Positions 31,842 through 33,629 of a stretch of DNA of 33,629 nucleotides are shown in pieces. Every line of letters begins with the position of its first letter. The first letter of the stretch is position 1. The position numbers and the translations under genes were made by a program. Source of the stretch: an uncultured Oscillospiraceae bacterium. Lineage in GTDB: Bacteria; Bacillota; Clostridia; Oscillospirales; Oscillospiraceae. The stretch spans positions 1 to 33,629 of the forward strand of contig CALWXH010000019.1 in assembly GCA_944385465.1 (NCBI GenBank), given 5' to 3'. The notes beneath the pieces were generated by a model that was given only the letters and a program-made list of their open reading frames with translations, was not told the origin of the DNA and searched no databases.

Positions 31842-32603
31842 ATGATTGCCAGACTGATCCAGTCCCGCCGGATCACGGCGCGGGACACCCTGTACGAGTT
31901 TGACTGCCCGGAACTGGCCCGGAAAGCGGCTCCGGGGCAGTTCGTGGAATTGGCCTTGGGAGAGGGAGAGGGGGAGGGATCGTTCCTCCGCAGGCCCATC
32001 AGCATATTTGACTGCGATGGGGAGCGCCGCTTTTTCCTGCTGGTGCGCACCGTGGGCCGGGGCACACAGGCGATGACCGGTTGGAAGCCCGGCCGGGAGG
32101 TGGATGTGCTGGGTCCGCTGGGCAATGGTTTCAGCTGGCCGGAGAGCGCCGGCGTCTGCGTGCTGGTGGGGGGCGGCATCGGGCTGGCTCCGCTGACCTA
32201 TCTGGCCCGCAGATTGCTGGAGACAGGGTGGACGGTTCGGCTGCTTTTCTCCCCGCGGAGGGAGGACGAGCTGCTGGATGCGCTGCCCCAGCGGGAAAAG
32301 CTGGAGATCCGCTGCGCGGAAAACCGCACGCAGCTGCCGGTGATTCTGGAGGAGATGCTGGCCCAGGCGGACTGTGTCTTTGCCTGTGGCCCGGAGGGTA
32401 TGCTGGAGACCGTGGCCGTCAAAACCATGCAGAGAGACATCCCCTGCCAGCTGTCCATGGAGCGGCATATGGCCTGCGGGATCGGGATCTGTCTGGGCTG
32501 CGCCATTGCGGTGCGCACGCCAGAGGGCCTGACCTATCAGAAGGTGTGCAAAGACGGCCCGGTGTTCCGGGCGGAGGAGGTGTCGTTCCATGAACAGCCT
32601 TGA
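31842..32603 (+). CDS. PyrK-like electron transfer subunit (FAD, 2Fe-2S)
   Basis: This 253-residue protein of the ferredoxin-NAD reductase type has the FAD-binding motif RRPIS (50-54) and a nucleotide-binding loop VGGGIGLAPL (109-118). The 2Fe-2S motif of PyrK is complete: Cys212-x4-Cys217-x2-Cys220-x15-Cys236. PyrK passes electrons between NAD(H) and the FMN of class 1B dihydroorotate dehydrogenase. The start at 31842 follows TTAGGAGGAG at a normal distance; an earlier ATG (31815) lies before that box. The 3' end overlaps the PyrD-like gene by 14 bases. Confidence 0.88.
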   Translation: MIARLIQSRRITARDTLYEFDCPELARKAAPGQFVELALGEGEGEGSFLRRPISIFDCDGERRFFLLVRTVGRGTQAMTGWKPGREVDVLGPLGNGFSWPESAGVCVLVGGGIGLAPLTYLARRLLETGWTVRLLFSPRREDELLDALPQREKLEIRCAENRTQLPVILEEMLAQADCVFACGPEGMLETVAVKTMQRDIPCQLSMERHMACGIGICLGCAIAVRTPEGLTYQKVCKDGPVFRAEEVSFHEQP

Positions 32604-33513
32604 GACGAGATTGGGCCGGGCGGTGTTCCGCAATCCGGTTATGGGCGCGTCCGGCTGCACTGGGCACGGTTATGAGCTGGCCGAGTATACAGACTTGTCC
32701 CGCTATGGGGCGGTGAGTTTGAAAACCGTGACCTATCACGCCAGGCCGGGGAACCCGCCGGAGCGGGTCAACGAGGTGCCCGGCGGAATCATCAGCTCCA
32801 TCGGCCTGCAGAATCCGGGGCCGGACGTCTTTCTGGCGCAGACTATGCCGAAATCGCTGGCTGCTTTGGACCGGGATCAGATCGTAGTCAGCGTGGCGGG
32901 AGATACCGTGGAAGAGTATGTAGAGCTGTGCCGGCGTACTGTGGAGCGGTATGGGGACCAGATTGCCGCGGTGGAAGTGAACGCGGCCTGCCCCAACGTG
33001 AATCATGGCGCGGGCTACTACAGCCGGGATGCCCAGGCGGCCCGGGAGCTGGTGACAGCGGCGAAAGAAGCGGTGGACGTGCCGGTGTTTTACAAGTTCA
33101 ATACGAATTTTGAGAACTACCTGGAGGTAGCCGCCGCGGTGAGCGAGACCGGGGTGGACGCCATCTACACCAGCAACACACCCATGGGATTGAAGATCGA
33201 CATCCGCAAAAAGCGCCCGGTGCTGGGGAATGTGGTGGGGCCGGTGTGCGGCTCGGCCATCCGGCCCATCGGTATGCTCCGGATCTGGAACCTGTATCAA
33301 GTGGTCTCTGTTCCGTTGGTGGCCAGCGGCGGCGCCAGCACCTGGGAAGATGTGATCGAGTACATGCTGGCGGGCGCCACGGCGGTGGGGGTGGGCAGCG
33401 CCCAGTTTGCCCATCCGGACATCGTGCCGCAAATTGTAAGCGGGTTGGAAGAATATGTGCGTAGAGAGGGTTTGGACAGCCTCTCCACCCTGGTGGGGGC
33501 GGCGCACGCGTAA
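32590..33513 (+). CDS. PyrD-like class 1B dihydroorotate dehydrogenase family protein
   Basis: This 307-residue FMN enzyme is the expected partner of the PyrK-like protein. It has the class 1B features NPVMGASGCTGHG, a lysine in SLKTVT (Lys45), SSIGLQNPG (69-77), NAACPNVNHG with catalytic-type Cys134, and Lys169. Differences from biosynthetic PyrD include Ala for Ser before Cys134 (AACPN for ISCPN), NTNF where LSPN is common, and GPVCGSAIRP for GGLSGPAIKP. The ring-binding area is thus altered, and the substrate may be an orotate-like ring or another cyclic imide. The gene lies in a catabolic-type operon and is followed by a terminator. Confidence 0.85.
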   Translation: MNSLETRLGRAVFRNPVMGASGCTGHGYELAEYTDLSRYGAVSLKTVTYHARPGNPPERVNEVPGGIISSIGLQNPGPDVFLAQTMPKSLAALDRDQIVVSVAGDTVEEYVELCRRTVERYGDQIAAVEVNAACPNVNHGAGYYSRDAQAARELVTAAKEAVDVPVFYKFNTNFENYLEVAAAVSETGVDAIYTSNTPMGLKIDIRKKRPVLGNVVGPVCGSAIRPIGMLRIWNLYQVVSVPLVASGGASTWEDVIEYMLAGATAVGVGSAQFAHPDIVPQIVSGLEEYVRREGLDSLSTLVGAAHA

Positions 33514-33523
33514 CCCAGAACAT

Positions 33524-33559
33524 AAAAAGAGGTATGGTCCCGGGACCATACCTCTTTTT
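33524..33559. terminator. Perfect 36-bp palindromic terminator
   Basis: Two 18-base arms, five A then GAGGTATGGTCCC and its exact complement ending in five T, meet with no spacer. It lies 11 bases after the PyrD-like stop and should terminate transcription from both sides. Confidence 0.82.
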
Positions 33560-33629
33560 GTACTAAAGAAAACCACTCGCTAGGCGAGTGGTTCAAGAGA
33601 AGCCTAAAGGCGATGATGAAGACAAAAAG
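33560..33629. mobile_element. Possible edge of an IS200/IS605-type element
   Basis: A perfect 10-bp stem, AACCACTCGC (33571-33580) with GCGAGTGGTT (33584-33593) and loop TAG, is followed by the purine-rich CAAGAGAAGCCTAAAGGCGATGATG. This resembles the hairpin ends of IS200/IS605-type elements, which lie next to a small Y1 transposase gene. The window ends before any transposase could be read, so this is tentative. Confidence 0.4.

Overview
The window is chromosomal DNA from a high-GC anaerobic member of the Bacillota, most likely Clostridia of the Oscillospiraceae type (Flavonifractor/Lawsonibacter-like). This is inferred from the gene order (secY-adk-map-KOW gene-infA-rpmJ-rpsM-rpsK-rpsD-rpoA-rplQ), the zinc-type S14, the strongly G/C-ending codons and the Gram-positive style AGGAGG ribosome binding sites. 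No 16S rRNA or other decisive marker is present.

Region 1 (1-14127) is the S10-spc-alpha ribosomal protein supercluster. It runs from the 3' end of rplB through rpsS-rplV-rpsC-rplP-rpmC-rpsQ-rplN-rplX-rplE-rpsZ, then rpsH-rplF-rplR-rpsE-rpmD-rplO-secY-adk-map-KOW gene-infA, then rpmJ-rpsM-rpsK-rpsD-rpoA-rplQ. It is interrupted by three GC-rich, hairpin-filled spacers: 829 bases between rpsZ and rpsH, 242 between infA and rpmJ, and 331 between rpoA and rplQ. The first holds a terminator-like hairpin and then a near-consensus promoter (TTGCTT-17-TATAAT), so the operon appears to be split into separate transcription units. rpsC has an unusual R/G/Q-rich repeat tail.

Region 2 (14239-18957) holds a minus-strand Nudix hydrolase and, divergent from it, a two-gene heterodimeric ABC exporter. 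The exporter is preceded by a strong promoter, a 26-codon leader ORF and an intrinsic terminator, a layout like the bmrB-bmrCD attenuation system of Bacillus.

Region 3 (18928-33559) looks like one accessory catabolic regulon. On the minus strand are a cyclic amidohydrolase (dihydroorotase/hydantoinase type) and a fumarase/adenylosuccinate-lyase superfamily enzyme. Divergent from them is a GntR/FCD regulator. It is followed by a Liv-type ABC importer (lipoprotein, two permeases, two ATPases), an enolase-superfamily dehydratase, an FMN enzyme of the dihydroorotate/dihydropyrimidine dehydrogenase type with two ferredoxin-like cysteine clusters, two paralogous Asp/Glu-racemase superfamily enzymes, and a PyrK/PyrD-like pair. 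A perfect 36-bp palindrome closes the region. No other pyrimidine biosynthesis genes are present, and several signature residues deviate from the biosynthetic enzymes. My inference is a pathway that imports and degrades a cyclic ureide or imide (orotate- or hydantoin-like) by flavin redox chemistry, ring opening and beta-elimination. The substrate is not known.

The last 70 bases carry a small perfect hairpin and may be the edge of an IS200/IS605-type element.
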